From: Candidatus Dadabacteria bacterium
GTDB taxonomy: Bacteria > Desulfobacterota_D > UBA1144 > Nemesobacterales > JADFKM01
Length of the DNA: 64,000 bases
NCBI GenBank assembly: GCA_022564935.1
Contig: JADFKM010000002.1
Location: 1 to 64,000, forward strand
Reading direction: 5' to 3'
The notes beneath the pieces are model-generated. The model worked only from the letters and a program-made list of their open reading frames with translations. It made no database searches and was not told where the DNA came from. Positions within the stretch are counted from its first letter, which is position 1, and each line of letters begins with the position of its first letter. Below are positions 1 through 7,808 of this stretch, piece by piece. The translations under genes were made by a program, and so were the position numbers.

Positions 1-94
1 ATCAAAATTTAAAAAAACGGTTACAATATATTCTTGCGACTCAAAAGCCACGTTATACCCCAAGAGGTCATAACGCGGGATACGGGGTTTGAAT

Positions 95-667
95 ATGAAC
101 ATCATGAACCTTGCCCCAAGAATAGGCGTCCTGGCAGTCATAGTACTGATTTTAATACTGCTGGGTTTTGCCCTTTTCGGCGGCAATACTATGGTGTTTA
201 AGCCTTCCCCGCTAATCGGCAAACCCGCACAGCCCTTTGAGCTCGCGCTTTTCAGCGGCGGCAAAATCAAACTCTCGGATTATAGAGGAAAGGCCGTTCT
301 GATAAACTTCTGGGCTTCGTGGTGCGCCCCTTGCAGGATCGAGGCCCCGATACTGGAGAGCTCATGGAACCAATATCGACAGAAGAATGCTGCGTTCCTT
401 GGAGTAAATATATGGGACGACAAGACCGAGGCGGAAAAATACCTTAAACAATACGGCGGAACTTTCCCCAACGGAGCAGACCCCAAGGGGGAGACGGCCG
501 TGAATTACGGCGTTAGCGGCGTGCCGGAGACCTATTTCATCGACCCTTCAGGCAACATTGTCTACAAATTCTCAGGCCCTCTGACCAGGGAAATCATAGA
601 TTACTTCATGGAACAGGCCATCAACACTACGAACACCGAAGTTTTGATACCATCCGAGCAGGGCTAA
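95..667 (+). CDS. ccmG: Thiol:disulfide interchange protein, CcmG/DsbE (TlpA-like)
   Basis: Membrane-anchored, periplasm-facing thioredoxin-fold protein that reduces the haem-binding cysteines of apocytochrome c during cytochrome c maturation. An N-terminal hydrophobic segment (about residues 8-29) acts as a signal anchor. The thioredoxin fold follows, with the active site WASWCAPCR (CxxC) and a later cis-proline region (GVPETYFID). ATG at 95 is preferred because a GGGG stretch lies 7 nt upstream; an in-frame TTG at 89 is the alternative. The gene ends 2 nt before ccmH, which supports a ccm operon entering from outside the window. A generic TlpA/ResA reductase is possible, but the ccmH neighbour favours CcmG. 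Confidence 0.85.
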   Translation: MNIMNLAPRIGVLAVIVLILILLGFALFGGNTMVFKPSPLIGKPAQPFELALFSGGKIKLSDYRGKAVLINFWASWCAPCRIEAPILESSWNQYRQKNAAFLGVNIWDDKTEAEKYLKQYGGTFPNGADPKGETAVNYGVSGVPETYFIDPSGNIVYKFSGPLTREIIDYFMEQAINTTNTEVLIPSEQG

Positions 668-669
668 TT

Positions 670-1170
670 ATGAAACGAACCACATTTCTCTTACTTACCG
701 CATCAAGCGCGTTGATTGCTTTGCTTCTCTCAATTACCCCACTTTACGGGGCCACCAATACTGAAAAAATCGACACGGAGTTGATGAAAATAGCCAGTCA
801 GCTCATGTGCCCTGTTTGCCGGGGACAGTCCGTGGCGGAATCCAATTCCGAGTTAGCCACAAATATGCGCTCCGTTATAAGAACCAAGCTTGAGGCCGGA
901 CAGTCAAGGGAGCAGATAAAACAATACTTCATCGACAGGTACGGCGATTCAATACTGGGGGCTCCACCCGCAAGGGGGGCAAACCTCCTGCTCTGGTTTT
1001 TGCCCGCCGCTCTGGTGCTCATCGGAGGCGTTTTGATAGGCGCAAAAATTTACCACACAAGGGGTGAACCTGGAACAGGCGCAGATGAGGGGGCTGAGAA
1101 ACACGGGGTCGAAGGGAAGTCCGACTATGTGTCGAAACTGAAAAAAGACCTCGACGACTATGATTCTTGA
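670..1170 (+). CDS. ccmH: Cytochrome c-type biogenesis protein CcmH
   Basis: Periplasmic thiol-disulfide protein of the cytochrome c haem lyase complex that handles the CxxCH cysteines of apocytochromes. It has an N-terminal signal peptide (hydrophobic residues about 5-27), the CcmH/CycL signature LMCPVCRGQSVAESNSELA with its redox CxxC, and one C-terminal transmembrane helix (LLLWFLPAALVLIGGVLIGA) followed by a polar tail rich in Gly and charged residues. At 166 aa it matches the short CcmH form without the TPR domain of E. coli CcmH. It lies 2 nt after ccmG, so the two are almost certainly co-transcribed. Confidence 0.93.
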   Translation: MKRTTFLLLTASSALIALLLSITPLYGATNTEKIDTELMKIASQLMCPVCRGQSVAESNSELATNMRSVIRTKLEAGQSREQIKQYFIDRYGDSILGAPPARGANLLLWFLPAALVLIGGVLIGAKIYHTRGEPGTGADEGAEKHGVEGKSDYVSKLKKDLDDYDS

Positions 1171-1291
1171 CCGGGCTTTTTGCTTTACCCCTCAACAGCT
1201 GTAAACCAAGATACAAGCCGCTTCACTAGCTCTTATCCGTGGAGCTGTGTTGAAACTTCTATTGACAACGGAGCCTCAGACATCCCAGCAG

Positions 1292-1984
1292 CTACTTAAC
1301 CGCTTCACTGCTCACATTTCTCCTGCGTTTAAAATAAATTGGCAGCAAAATAAACAAGAGCAACATCACAAAAACGCCGACGAGTGGTGCGATGCCCCTT
1401 TTGCCGACCGAGGCGCCGAAATAGGAATATACCCCTACCACGGGAATAATTCCCAGCATGGTAGCAGCAAAATACGTCCAGAAAGACACTCCGAGCAGCC
1501 CCGAGGCGTAACTCACCATGTCGAACGGGGCCCCTATGGGAGATGCGCGTAAGAGAAGTATGACTTTGAACTCATTGTTGCTAAGCATTCGGTTAAAGGA
1601 GCCGAACCTGTTATTGATATACCCCTCGACAAAATCTCTCCCCAGGGTCTTTGCTACGATGTATGACAGGCTTGCATTCAACGTCGCCCCAACTATCGCA
1701 AGGGGAGCTCCGATTAAGGGGCCGAAAGTAAAACCCCCGACAATCGTGTATACCACCGGTGGGATGGGCACAAAAGGCCTCAGTGAGAACGTATAAACGG
1801 CCACATACAGCACCGAGCCCTTCAGCAGTCCGAAACCGAGTAAATACTCCTTAACCTTTGTTGGACGTAAATCGTCGTAGGGGATATCCAAATAAGAAAG
1901 AACCAGAACCAGGGAGGATAAGAGAATCAGAGAAGTGCAGATTTTAAGCCATGCTTTATTCGAAATCTGGTTCAATAGAAACAT
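1292..1984 (-). CDS. TVP38/TMEM64 family (DedA-like, SNARE-associated) inner membrane protein
   Basis: Polytopic membrane protein of 230 aa with about five or six hydrophobic segments. It shows the TVP38/TMEM64 pattern: a re-entrant-loop region with conserved glycines and prolines (LRPFVPIPPVVYTIVGGFTF, then GPLIGAPLAIVGATLNASLSY), an RDFVEGY-like stretch and LLLRASPIGAPFDMVSY. Members are implicated in lipid scrambling or envelope homeostasis, but the substrate cannot be read from sequence. The C-terminus is basic (KRRRN). The gene is transcribed toward ccmH (convergent) and does not appear to belong to an operon. Confidence 0.85.
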   Translation of the reverse strand: MFLLNQISNKAWLKICTSLILLSSLVLVLSYLDIPYDDLRPTKVKEYLLGFGLLKGSVLYVAVYTFSLRPFVPIPPVVYTIVGGFTFGPLIGAPLAIVGATLNASLSYIVAKTLGRDFVEGYINNRFGSFNRMLSNNEFKVILLLRASPIGAPFDMVSYASGLLGVSFWTYFAATMLGIIPVVGVYSYFGASVGKRGIAPLVGVFVMLLLFILLPIYFKRRRNVSSEAVK

Positions 1985-2172
1985 TTGTTATCACTAAACC
2001 ACCGAAGGATGGTGAGGTACTGTAAGCTTCCCCATACCACAATTTATACAAGAAAACCGATTGCAGCCTTAAACCGTAACAGGTTGCTTTATCCCCGACT
2101 TATTCGAGCATATGACCAAACACCCTCTTTTAGCCCCCGTTCTTATTCCCCTGTACCGGACAAAAGACAATC

Positions 2173-2181
2173 TGCTATAAT
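2173..2181 (+). promoter_or_regulatory. Extended -10 promoter element upstream of the glycosyltransferase
   Basis: TGCTATAAT, an extended -10 box identical to that of the tRNA-tuf promoter in this window. No convincing -35 is seen. The predicted transcript would start near 2188, about 70 nt before the ATG at 2257. Assignment to this gene is by position only. Confidence 0.4.
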
Positions 2182-2256
2182 AAGATACAAAAGCCGCAAA
2201 AAAGTATCAATTGCGGCCTGCAAGAAAAGTATCTACGCACATAATACACAGTTGCT

Positions 2257-2940
2257 ATGCTATCGATCGTAATTCCTGTTCTAAATGAAGGTAAGACAAT
2301 ACACACAACGCTCCTGTCACTCAATAAAATCATATCCCACGGGGATGAGATAATCGTAGTCGACGGACAGAGCGAGGACGAAACCAGGGAAGTTGTAGCC
2401 TCTTATCGGAATGTAAAACTAATCGTCTCTCAACAGGGCAGAGCTCGGCAGATGAACGAAGGAGCGAGGCTCGCAAAAGGTAAATACATCTTATTCCTGC
2501 ACGCCGACACGGAGTTGAGCCATGAAGGGATCGGCCTGCTCAAAAGGACGATCAGCTCAAGCGACGTCCCCTGGGGCTGGTTTAAGCTGGAGCTGGACTC
2601 AAAGAAGCTAAAATACAAATTGCTCACAATGGCGTCGATGCTGAGAGCTAGAATGACAAAAACTCCACTTGGCGACCACGGAATTTTCGTAAAAACCGAA
2701 ATATTTCATAAAATAGGGGGGTTCCCGGAAATCCCGATCATGGAGGACCTTGAATTCGCACGCAAGATAAAGGGGATTTCAGGCGGGGTCGAGATTAAGG
2801 CGCCCATTAAAGTCAGCGTTAGGCGGTTTGAGAAGAATGGAATCTTAACAACGCTTCTCCAAATGTGGGTTCTTAGAACGCTTTACTATTTTGGAATGTC
2901 CGCTTCAACACTGGCAAAATATTACGACAACGCCAGATAG
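2257..2940 (+). CDS. Family 2 glycosyltransferase (TIGR04283-like)
   Basis: GT-A fold glycosyltransferase of 227 aa. The N-terminus SIVIPVLNEG and the motif EIIVVDGQSEDETRE form the nucleotide-sugar site; FLHADTEL supplies the DxD-like metal site. The signatures GRARQMNEGA, GDHGIFVKTEIF and GGFPEIPIMEDLEFARK match the TIGR04283 transferase family (rSAM/selenodomain-associated transferase 2). Sugar donor and acceptor are unknown. No clear ribosome-binding site precedes the ATG. The gene stands alone between convergent or divergent neighbours. Glycosyltransferase assignment is firm; subfamily is from pattern recall. Confidence 0.88.
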   Translation: MLSIVIPVLNEGKTIHTTLLSLNKIISHGDEIIVVDGQSEDETREVVASYRNVKLIVSQQGRARQMNEGARLAKGKYILFLHADTELSHEGIGLLKRTISSSDVPWGWFKLELDSKKLKYKLLTMASMLRARMTKTPLGDHGIFVKTEIFHKIGGFPEIPIMEDLEFARKIKGISGGVEIKAPIKVSVRRFEKNGILTTLLQMWVLRTLYYFGMSASTLAKYYDNAR

Positions 2941-2948
2941 ATGAAACA

Positions 2949-3236
2949 TCAATCCGAAAGCCTCGTTTTCAAGAATTCCTTTAACCGCCTTCTAATCTCC
3001 GGTGTGACAAAGGTCTTTTCCTTCAATTTCCCCGAAATTTGAAGCATCTTTTTGTAGGTATCAACAAAAGCCTGACACTCCGGACAATCGCCCATATGAT
3101 TTTCAAGAGCAACCAATGTCTCCCTGTCAAGCTCCATATCTATGTATTCGATAATGTTGTCTACTATATCTTTGCAAATAACTTCCATGCTTGATTTTAC
3201 TCCGATTACCTCGCCGGCTGCCCAGTTAATGCGCAC
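2949..3236 (-). CDS. Zinc-finger anti-sigma-like protein (zf-HC2 domain)
   Basis: Small soluble protein of 95 aa. Its ZAS/zf-HC2 domain is visible as VICKDIVDNIIEYIDMEL followed by NHMGDCPECQAF, giving the H-x3-C-x2-C zinc motif of redox-sensing anti-sigma factors. There is no transmembrane segment. GTG at 3236 is kept because a GAGG lies 6 nt upstream; ATG at 3188 (MEVICKD...) fits the usual family start and is the alternative. No sigma factor gene is adjacent, as 0.5 kb of non-coding DNA lies upstream. It converges on the glycosyltransferase, separated by 8 nt. Confidence 0.75.
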   Translation of the reverse strand: MRINWAAGEVIGVKSSMEVICKDIVDNIIEYIDMELDRETLVALENHMGDCPECQAFVDTYKKMLQISGKLKEKTFVTPEIRRRLKEFLKTRLSD

Positions 3237-3488
3237 TTAATACCTCATAAGTTAAATCCCAAGAGCATTAAAACCAAAAACTTTTACTCAGCGAATCGGT
3301 GAATTCCTCTGCAGCGACTATTAGAAGCGCTATATATATTAGAGCCTATTATTCCATAAAAGATTCAATCACCATCCCCATCTATATGCAGGAGTTCTGA
3401 GCCGGCAACCAAACCGCAGCGCAGCGCGCGCGCAGGCTCACCGCCGATAATTACACCCTGAACACTCATTGAACAAAATGAGCTGGAG

Positions 3489-3502
3489 TGCAATTAATTG
3501 CA
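3489..3502. promoter_or_regulatory. Perfect 14-bp palindrome TGCAATTAATTGCA (possible operator)
   Basis: Perfect inverted repeat without a spacer, about 54 bp upstream of a TATAAT at 3556. The symmetry suits a dimeric regulator site, but no specific regulator is recognised. Confidence 0.35.
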
Positions 3503-3619
3503 GTGTATTCAAACACTGCTCTCAAAAACATCTTTTATTACCCTCATAAAGTTAGTATAATAATTAATAATCCAGTGTATTTAATAGGGAGTTAGGATAT
3601 AGTCCTATACCTGATTTGC

Positions 3620-3632
3620 AATGATTCTCATT
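3620..3632. promoter_or_regulatory. Fur-box-like inverted repeat AATGATTCTCATT
   Basis: Arms AATGA and TCATT around a 3-nt centre resemble half of a Fur 7-1-7 site. It lies between two TATAAT boxes ahead of the AAA+/VWA pair. The match is short, so this is a suggestion only. Confidence 0.25.
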
Positions 3633-3732
3633 TTGAGATATTCCTGTATCGTCTATCCGTACAAGAATGTCAAAGCACACAACCCGTTTTAAAGAGTTTA
3701 TCCGCGCTGAAAAATCCAACCTATTCTAGAGC

Positions 3733-3738
3733 TATAAT
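3733..3738 (+). promoter_or_regulatory. -10 box (TATAAT) immediately before the AAA+ gene
   Basis: Consensus TATAAT ends 9 nt before the ATG at 3748, with no Shine-Dalgarno sequence in between. Transcription would begin at or within about 3 nt of the start codon, giving a leaderless mRNA. No good -35 is visible. Confidence 0.45.
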
Positions 3739-3747
3739 TTAATTGTT

Positions 3748-5145
3748 ATGAAACACAAACCGAGAACCATAGGTGAATTAAGGGCGAGCGAATACAGGGT
3801 TTTATCCGTAAAGGATGAGATGCGAAAAAATCTGATCCACCGAATGCAAAGCGGTCAGGAGCTTTTCCCGGAAATAATCGGATACGACGACACCGTGCTG
3901 CCCCAGATTGAAACCTCAATCCTAGCGGGCCACGATATGATATTTCTAGGAGAAAGGGGACAAGCCAAAACCAGAATCATTAGGGCTCTTACCAACCTCC
4001 TTGACCTCGAAGTGCCCCAGATTAAGGGAAGCGAGATTATGGACAACCCCTATAGCCCCGTATCCAAATTCGGCAAGGACATCGTCGCCGAGTATGGTGA
4101 CGAAACTGAAATCACTTGGGTGCCCAGGGACATAAGATATGGCGAAAAACTTGCCACCCCGGACGTTTCAATAGCCGATTTGATTGGCGAGGTCGATCCC
4201 ATCAAGGTAGCAGAAGGAAGGTATCTTTCGGACGAGCTCACAATACACTTCGGACTTATTCCACGCTGCAACAGAGGCATTTTCGCTATCAACGAGCTGC
4301 CCGACCTTGCCGAAAAGGTTCAAGTCGGCCTTTTTAACATAATGGAAGAAAAAGACATACAGATTAAGGGCTATAAAATAAGGCTTGCTCTCGACATTTG
4401 CATTGTTTCCACAGCCAACCCGGAGGACTACACAAACAGGGGCCGTATCATTACCCCCCTTAAAGACAGGTTCCAGGCTCACATAAGAACCCACTACCCT
4501 CTAACGAGGGAAATCGAAACTATGATAATGCTCCAGGAATCCAGGGAGCCGGAGCGGGATGGCTACTCTATAACCGTGCCGAAATTTATAAACGAGATAC
4601 TGGCCGAAATCACATTTCAAGCCAGGGAATCAAATGAAATCAACCAGCTCTCAGGGGTAAGCGTCAGGACTTCGATTGCCAACTACGAAAGTCTCATAGC
4701 AACGGCTGAGAAGAGGGGAATCAAGATGGGAGAGAGAGAAGTGTGCCCCAGGATAACCGATTTCCCCTCGGTCATCTCGTCCACCATGGGCAAAATAGAG
4801 CTTGAGTACATGGGCGACGATATGACGGAGAGAGGAGTAGTAGAAAACGTCGTAAAAAAGGCGATAAAAACGGTGTTCGACTCTTATTTCCCAACGCTTG
4901 AGGTCTTATCAGACGTCGTTGCAAACTTCGAAAACGGATACGTAGAAGTCTCAGACACCATGTCTTCGAAAGATTATCTTGCCGGAGTAAAGGAAATTAA
5001 AGGGCTAGGCAAATGTATTGACTCACTAAACATTAAACGAACCCCCGCTCAAATAGCCTCTGCGGTTGAGTTCATTCTCGAGGGGCTCCATCTCAGCAAT
5101 AAACTCAACAAAGAAAAGATTAAGGGCAAGATCGTTTTTAAATGA
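3748..5145 (+). CDS. AAA+ ATPase, MoxR / magnesium-chelatase subunit I-like
   Basis: ATPase of 465 aa with Walker A GERGQAKT (residues 68-75), Walker B in GIFAINELPDL (about 175-185) and a sensor-1-like stretch (CIVSTANPED), in the order expected for MoxR/ChlI-type AAA+ proteins. ITPLKDRF supplies the arginine-finger region. It is probably cytoplasmic: no signal or membrane segment is seen. The VWA-domain gene starts 11 nt downstream, the usual AAA+/VWA pairing of metal-chelatase and co-chaperone systems. No chlorophyll or cobalamin chelatase genes are nearby, so a true Mg-chelatase role is unlikely. Chaperone-like insertion of metal or maturation of a partner is inference. Confidence 0.8.
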   Translation: MKHKPRTIGELRASEYRVLSVKDEMRKNLIHRMQSGQELFPEIIGYDDTVLPQIETSILAGHDMIFLGERGQAKTRIIRALTNLLDLEVPQIKGSEIMDNPYSPVSKFGKDIVAEYGDETEITWVPRDIRYGEKLATPDVSIADLIGEVDPIKVAEGRYLSDELTIHFGLIPRCNRGIFAINELPDLAEKVQVGLFNIMEEKDIQIKGYKIRLALDICIVSTANPEDYTNRGRIITPLKDRFQAHIRTHYPLTREIETMIMLQESREPERDGYSITVPKFINEILAEITFQARESNEINQLSGVSVRTSIANYESLIATAEKRGIKMGEREVCPRITDFPSVISSTMGKIELEYMGDDMTERGVVENVVKKAIKTVFDSYFPTLEVLSDVVANFENGYVEVSDTMSSKDYLAGVKEIKGLGKCIDSLNIKRTPAQIASAVEFILEGLHLSNKLNKEKIKGKIVFK

Positions 5146-5156
5146 GTGCCGGATAA

Positions 5157-6761
5157 ATGAGCAACAGGTACAGGTATCTATTGTGGGACGGAGCCCAACA
5201 GGAGTTCTCCCTTGAAGCCAGTGAGCTTTTCAGGGAGTTCTCCGACTTCCTAATGGAAGGATGGACCCCAGAAGAGGCACTCGATTGGATCATCAAGCAG
5301 GGTGTAAATTTCCAAGACCTGCGGATTATGGGTCTCGATGAGCTTCGAAGCGAGATCTCAAAGCTGAGGGATTCGTTATATAAAACCTACGATTTTAACT
5401 CGGCCCTTGATGAGATTAGAGAAGAGCTGGAAGAAATAAAGGACATGGAGCTTGACACCGTCAGCTTGCAGCTCCCCACCTCTTCAGACGATTACCAAAA
5501 AAGAGAGGACATTTTAAACAACCTTCCCGAGCAGCTAAGCTCTGCTATTGAAGCCCTGAGCGGCTACGATTTCATGAACGAAGAGGCCGCAGATCGGCTC
5601 CGGGAGCTACTCGATAAGATAGAGGACATTAAAAAATTAGAAAAGTTCCTCGCCCGGTTTAACAACAGAATCTCCGGTAATGAAAAAATCAGTTTCTACG
5701 AAGCCCTCGAGATAATACAAGACTTAGAAAGCCTGGATGAATTTGAACAGAATTTAATCTCCGGCAACTTCGAAGAAATCAGCCTCGAGACCCTAAAAAA
5801 ACTGTTGGAAGAAGACGCCTATAACTCCTTTCTTCTGCTTCGGGATTTTAAATCCAAGCTCGAATCCTCGGGATACATCCGAACCCAAAATAACTCTACA
5901 GACCTAACGCCAAAGGGGATCAGGAAGATTGGTGAGATAGCGCTGCGGGACGTTTTCTCCTCACTCATTAGGCACAGGTTCGGTAGTCACGAGACCGCTC
6001 AACGGGGCGTCGGCTCCCTTAAAATGGAAAAAACAAAAGCCTACGAGTTCGGAGACCCTTTCAATCTGAACGTGGTAAATACCCTCAGGAACTCCCTTCT
6101 CCGTGGCACTAAGGGGAAGCAAATTAACCTTTCCCCTGACGATTTCGAGGTATACGATTCTGAATTTCATACCCAGTCCACAACCGCTTTGCTCCTGGAC
6201 TTAAGCTGGTCTATGAGCTTCCAGGGAAGGTTTCCTGCTGCAAAGCGCGTGGCCCTTGCCCTCGACCACCTTATACGCTCGCGTCATCCAAAAGACAATT
6301 TCTACATCATAGGCTTTTCCACACGGGCTAAAACGCTCACCGCAAAGCAGCTCGCCCTCACAAGCTGGGACTCAAACGACCCGTTCACGAACATTCAGGA
6401 AGCATTACACCTTGCAACACGTCTCGTCTCGAAGCACAAATCCCCAAACAAGCAAATCATCCTCATCACCGACGGTCAGCCCACCGCCTACTACGTAGAC
6501 GGCTACCTTCAGGTAGAGCTCCCGATGTTCTTCGGAGGCCTGAGTCCCAGGGCGACATTCGAGACTCTTCGCGAGGTAAAGCGATGCACGCGGCAGGGAA
6601 TCAGAATAAACACCTTTATGCTTGACGACAGCCCGCCTCTTAGGAGGTTCGTGGACGAGATGACGCGCATCAATAAGGGAAGGGCATTCTTCACCTCGCC
6701 CAGTCAGCTGGGCAAGTACCTCCTTGTCGACTACTTCAGCAGAAGAAAGAAGATTATATGA
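5157..6761 (+). CDS. VWA (von Willebrand factor A) domain protein, partner of the AAA+ ATPase
   Basis: Cytoplasmic-looking protein of 534 aa. Residues about 1-300 are charged and helix-rich, with several Leu/Glu/Lys coiled-coil-like stretches. A C-terminal VWA domain carries a complete MIDAS: DLSWSMS (about residues 347-353), a later Thr-containing loop and ITDGQPTAYY. The layout resembles ChlD/CoxE-type proteins that bind a MoxR ATPase through the VWA domain. The ATG lies 11 nt after the ATPase stop, so the two form one operon. After the stop at 6761 there are 122 nt of non-coding DNA before the convergent phosphoesterase gene. The cargo is unknown. Confidence 0.8.
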   Translation: MSNRYRYLLWDGAQQEFSLEASELFREFSDFLMEGWTPEEALDWIIKQGVNFQDLRIMGLDELRSEISKLRDSLYKTYDFNSALDEIREELEEIKDMELDTVSLQLPTSSDDYQKREDILNNLPEQLSSAIEALSGYDFMNEEAADRLRELLDKIEDIKKLEKFLARFNNRISGNEKISFYEALEIIQDLESLDEFEQNLISGNFEEISLETLKKLLEEDAYNSFLLLRDFKSKLESSGYIRTQNNSTDLTPKGIRKIGEIALRDVFSSLIRHRFGSHETAQRGVGSLKMEKTKAYEFGDPFNLNVVNTLRNSLLRGTKGKQINLSPDDFEVYDSEFHTQSTTALLLDLSWSMSFQGRFPAAKRVALALDHLIRSRHPKDNFYIIGFSTRAKTLTAKQLALTSWDSNDPFTNIQEALHLATRLVSKHKSPNKQIILITDGQPTAYYVDGYLQVELPMFFGGLSPRATFETLREVKRCTRQGIRINTFMLDDSPPLRRFVDEMTRINKGRAFFTSPSQLGKYLLVDYFSRRKKII

Positions 6762-6883
6762 TTATCGCCCCTATCCCAGTATTGGAATTAAACCCGTCTT
6801 GACCCTACAAACTGCGTTATGATTCCCGGCTACCGTTCCCTCCGAACTTCCGTTTATACCCACCACGGTAAAGAATGAATCTC

Positions 6884-7798
6884 CTATTTCGCCACCTCGC
6901 ATTCGACCTTCTTCGAAAGCTTAAAAACACTGTCATGTTGCACGGTGTATTTCTGCTTGGTATGGTTCCTCGAGCGTATCAACACCTCGTCCGAGCCGCA
7001 CACAAACGATATGATCCTCGACTCGGAGGGCTTCAGGCCGAGCCCCTCGGTCCTAATAGTACCAACGCTGACGAATATGGTGGAGCCGAGCTCCTCAATC
7101 CTACCTACGGTTCCCTTAAACCAATGGGGCACGTGTATGTGGCCGTTGAGCCACATATCGACCTTGTATTTTTTCAGCACTTTGGAGAAGCGCTCTGAGT
7201 CCCGGATCTGCCTCCGTTTTTGCACCGAAAGTATTATTCCGCTCCCTTCCAGAGGGGCATGGGTTACAACAACGATGATCTTGTCCTGGTTGCGCTCCAC
7301 GAGTCCCTTCCACCACTCGAACGTGGAATCGGAGATAATAGTGGGAGAGCCCCTTTCCTCATCGGACATTAAGATGAAGAGGATGTTCCCCTTAGTGAAC
7401 TGGTAATAAAAATCCTTGTTTACAAGCTCTCGGTAAAGCTCGCCCATATCGGATTTCAAATCGTGGTTGCCCGCAATCTCATACCACTCCTTGATGTATG
7501 AAGATTTCTTCGCCTCGACATACCACTCATAAACACGGGCTATAGTCCTGTTAACTATGTCTCCTGCTACGAGGGCGAAATCAATGTCTTTAATGTTGGT
7601 ATTTACGTCCTCTATGGCCCTTTCGAACTCTATCCTCTGGATGTCGTTTTTGGGCTGTATGTCGGAGAGCGCCCAGATTACGATCGTGTTTTGAGGGTCT
7701 ATCGAATAATTCGATATCTCCTCTGAGCTAAGAGGGCCGTGAAAACAGCCCGCAGCGCTAGAAATAACGAAAAGGATAAGGGATAGGGTTTTCTTCAT
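6884..7798 (-). CDS. Metallophosphoesterase, predicted lipoprotein
   Basis: Calcineurin-like phosphoesterase of about 304 aa. ATG at 7798 is chosen because it opens a lipoprotein signal peptide (MKKTLSLILFVISSAAGC, lipobox Cys at residue 18); the longer frame upstream runs into mtaB without a better signal. The metal motifs appear in order: SDIQ (DxQ in place of the usual DxH), AGDIVNR, GNHD, THAPLEG and GHIH. It is probably anchored at the outer side of the inner membrane or in the outer membrane. The start lies 10 nt after the mtaB stop, so it is the third gene of the mnmA-mtaB operon. The substrate is unknown. Confidence 0.85.
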   Translation of the reverse strand: MKKTLSLILFVISSAAGCFHGPLSSEEISNYSIDPQNTIVIWALSDIQPKNDIQRIEFERAIEDVNTNIKDIDFALVAGDIVNRTIARVYEWYVEAKKSSYIKEWYEIAGNHDLKSDMGELYRELVNKDFYYQFTKGNILFILMSDEERGSPTIISDSTFEWWKGLVERNQDKIIVVVTHAPLEGSGIILSVQKRRQIRDSERFSKVLKKYKVDMWLNGHIHVPHWFKGTVGRIEELGSTIFVSVGTIRTEGLGLKPSESRIISFVCGSDEVLIRSRNHTKQKYTVQHDSVFKLSKKVECEVAK

Positions 7799-7808
7799 AT
7801 TCGGTGAA

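Larger units (their letters stand above)
3237..3747. other. 511-nt intergenic region with palindromes and promoter-like boxes
   Basis: Divergent gap between the anti-sigma-like gene and the AAA+ gene, with no credible ORF. It holds a short very GC-rich patch (about 3400-3440) inside AT-rich DNA, a perfect 14-bp palindrome (3489-3502), a TATAAT at 3556-3561, a TAGGA/TCCTA hairpin near 3593-3607, a Fur-box-like palindrome (3620-3632) and a second TATAAT (3733-3738) right before the AAA+ start. It is probably regulatory. A small RNA cannot be excluded. Confidence 0.5.

Noticed and set aside
1985-2272. 95-codon frame between the TVP38-like gene and the glycosyltransferase
   Set aside because: No ribosome-binding site, basic and low in conserved motifs, and it overlaps the start of the real glycosyltransferase in another frame.
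3400-3440. Small RNA in the GC-rich patch
   Set aside because: The GAGCC/GGCTC stem is short and imperfect, and no promoter-terminator pair frames it; left as part of the intergenic description.
3748-6761. Genuine magnesium chelatase (BchI/BchD)
   Set aside because: No BchH homologue or tetrapyrrole genes nearby, and the VWA protein lacks its own AAA domain typical of BchD.
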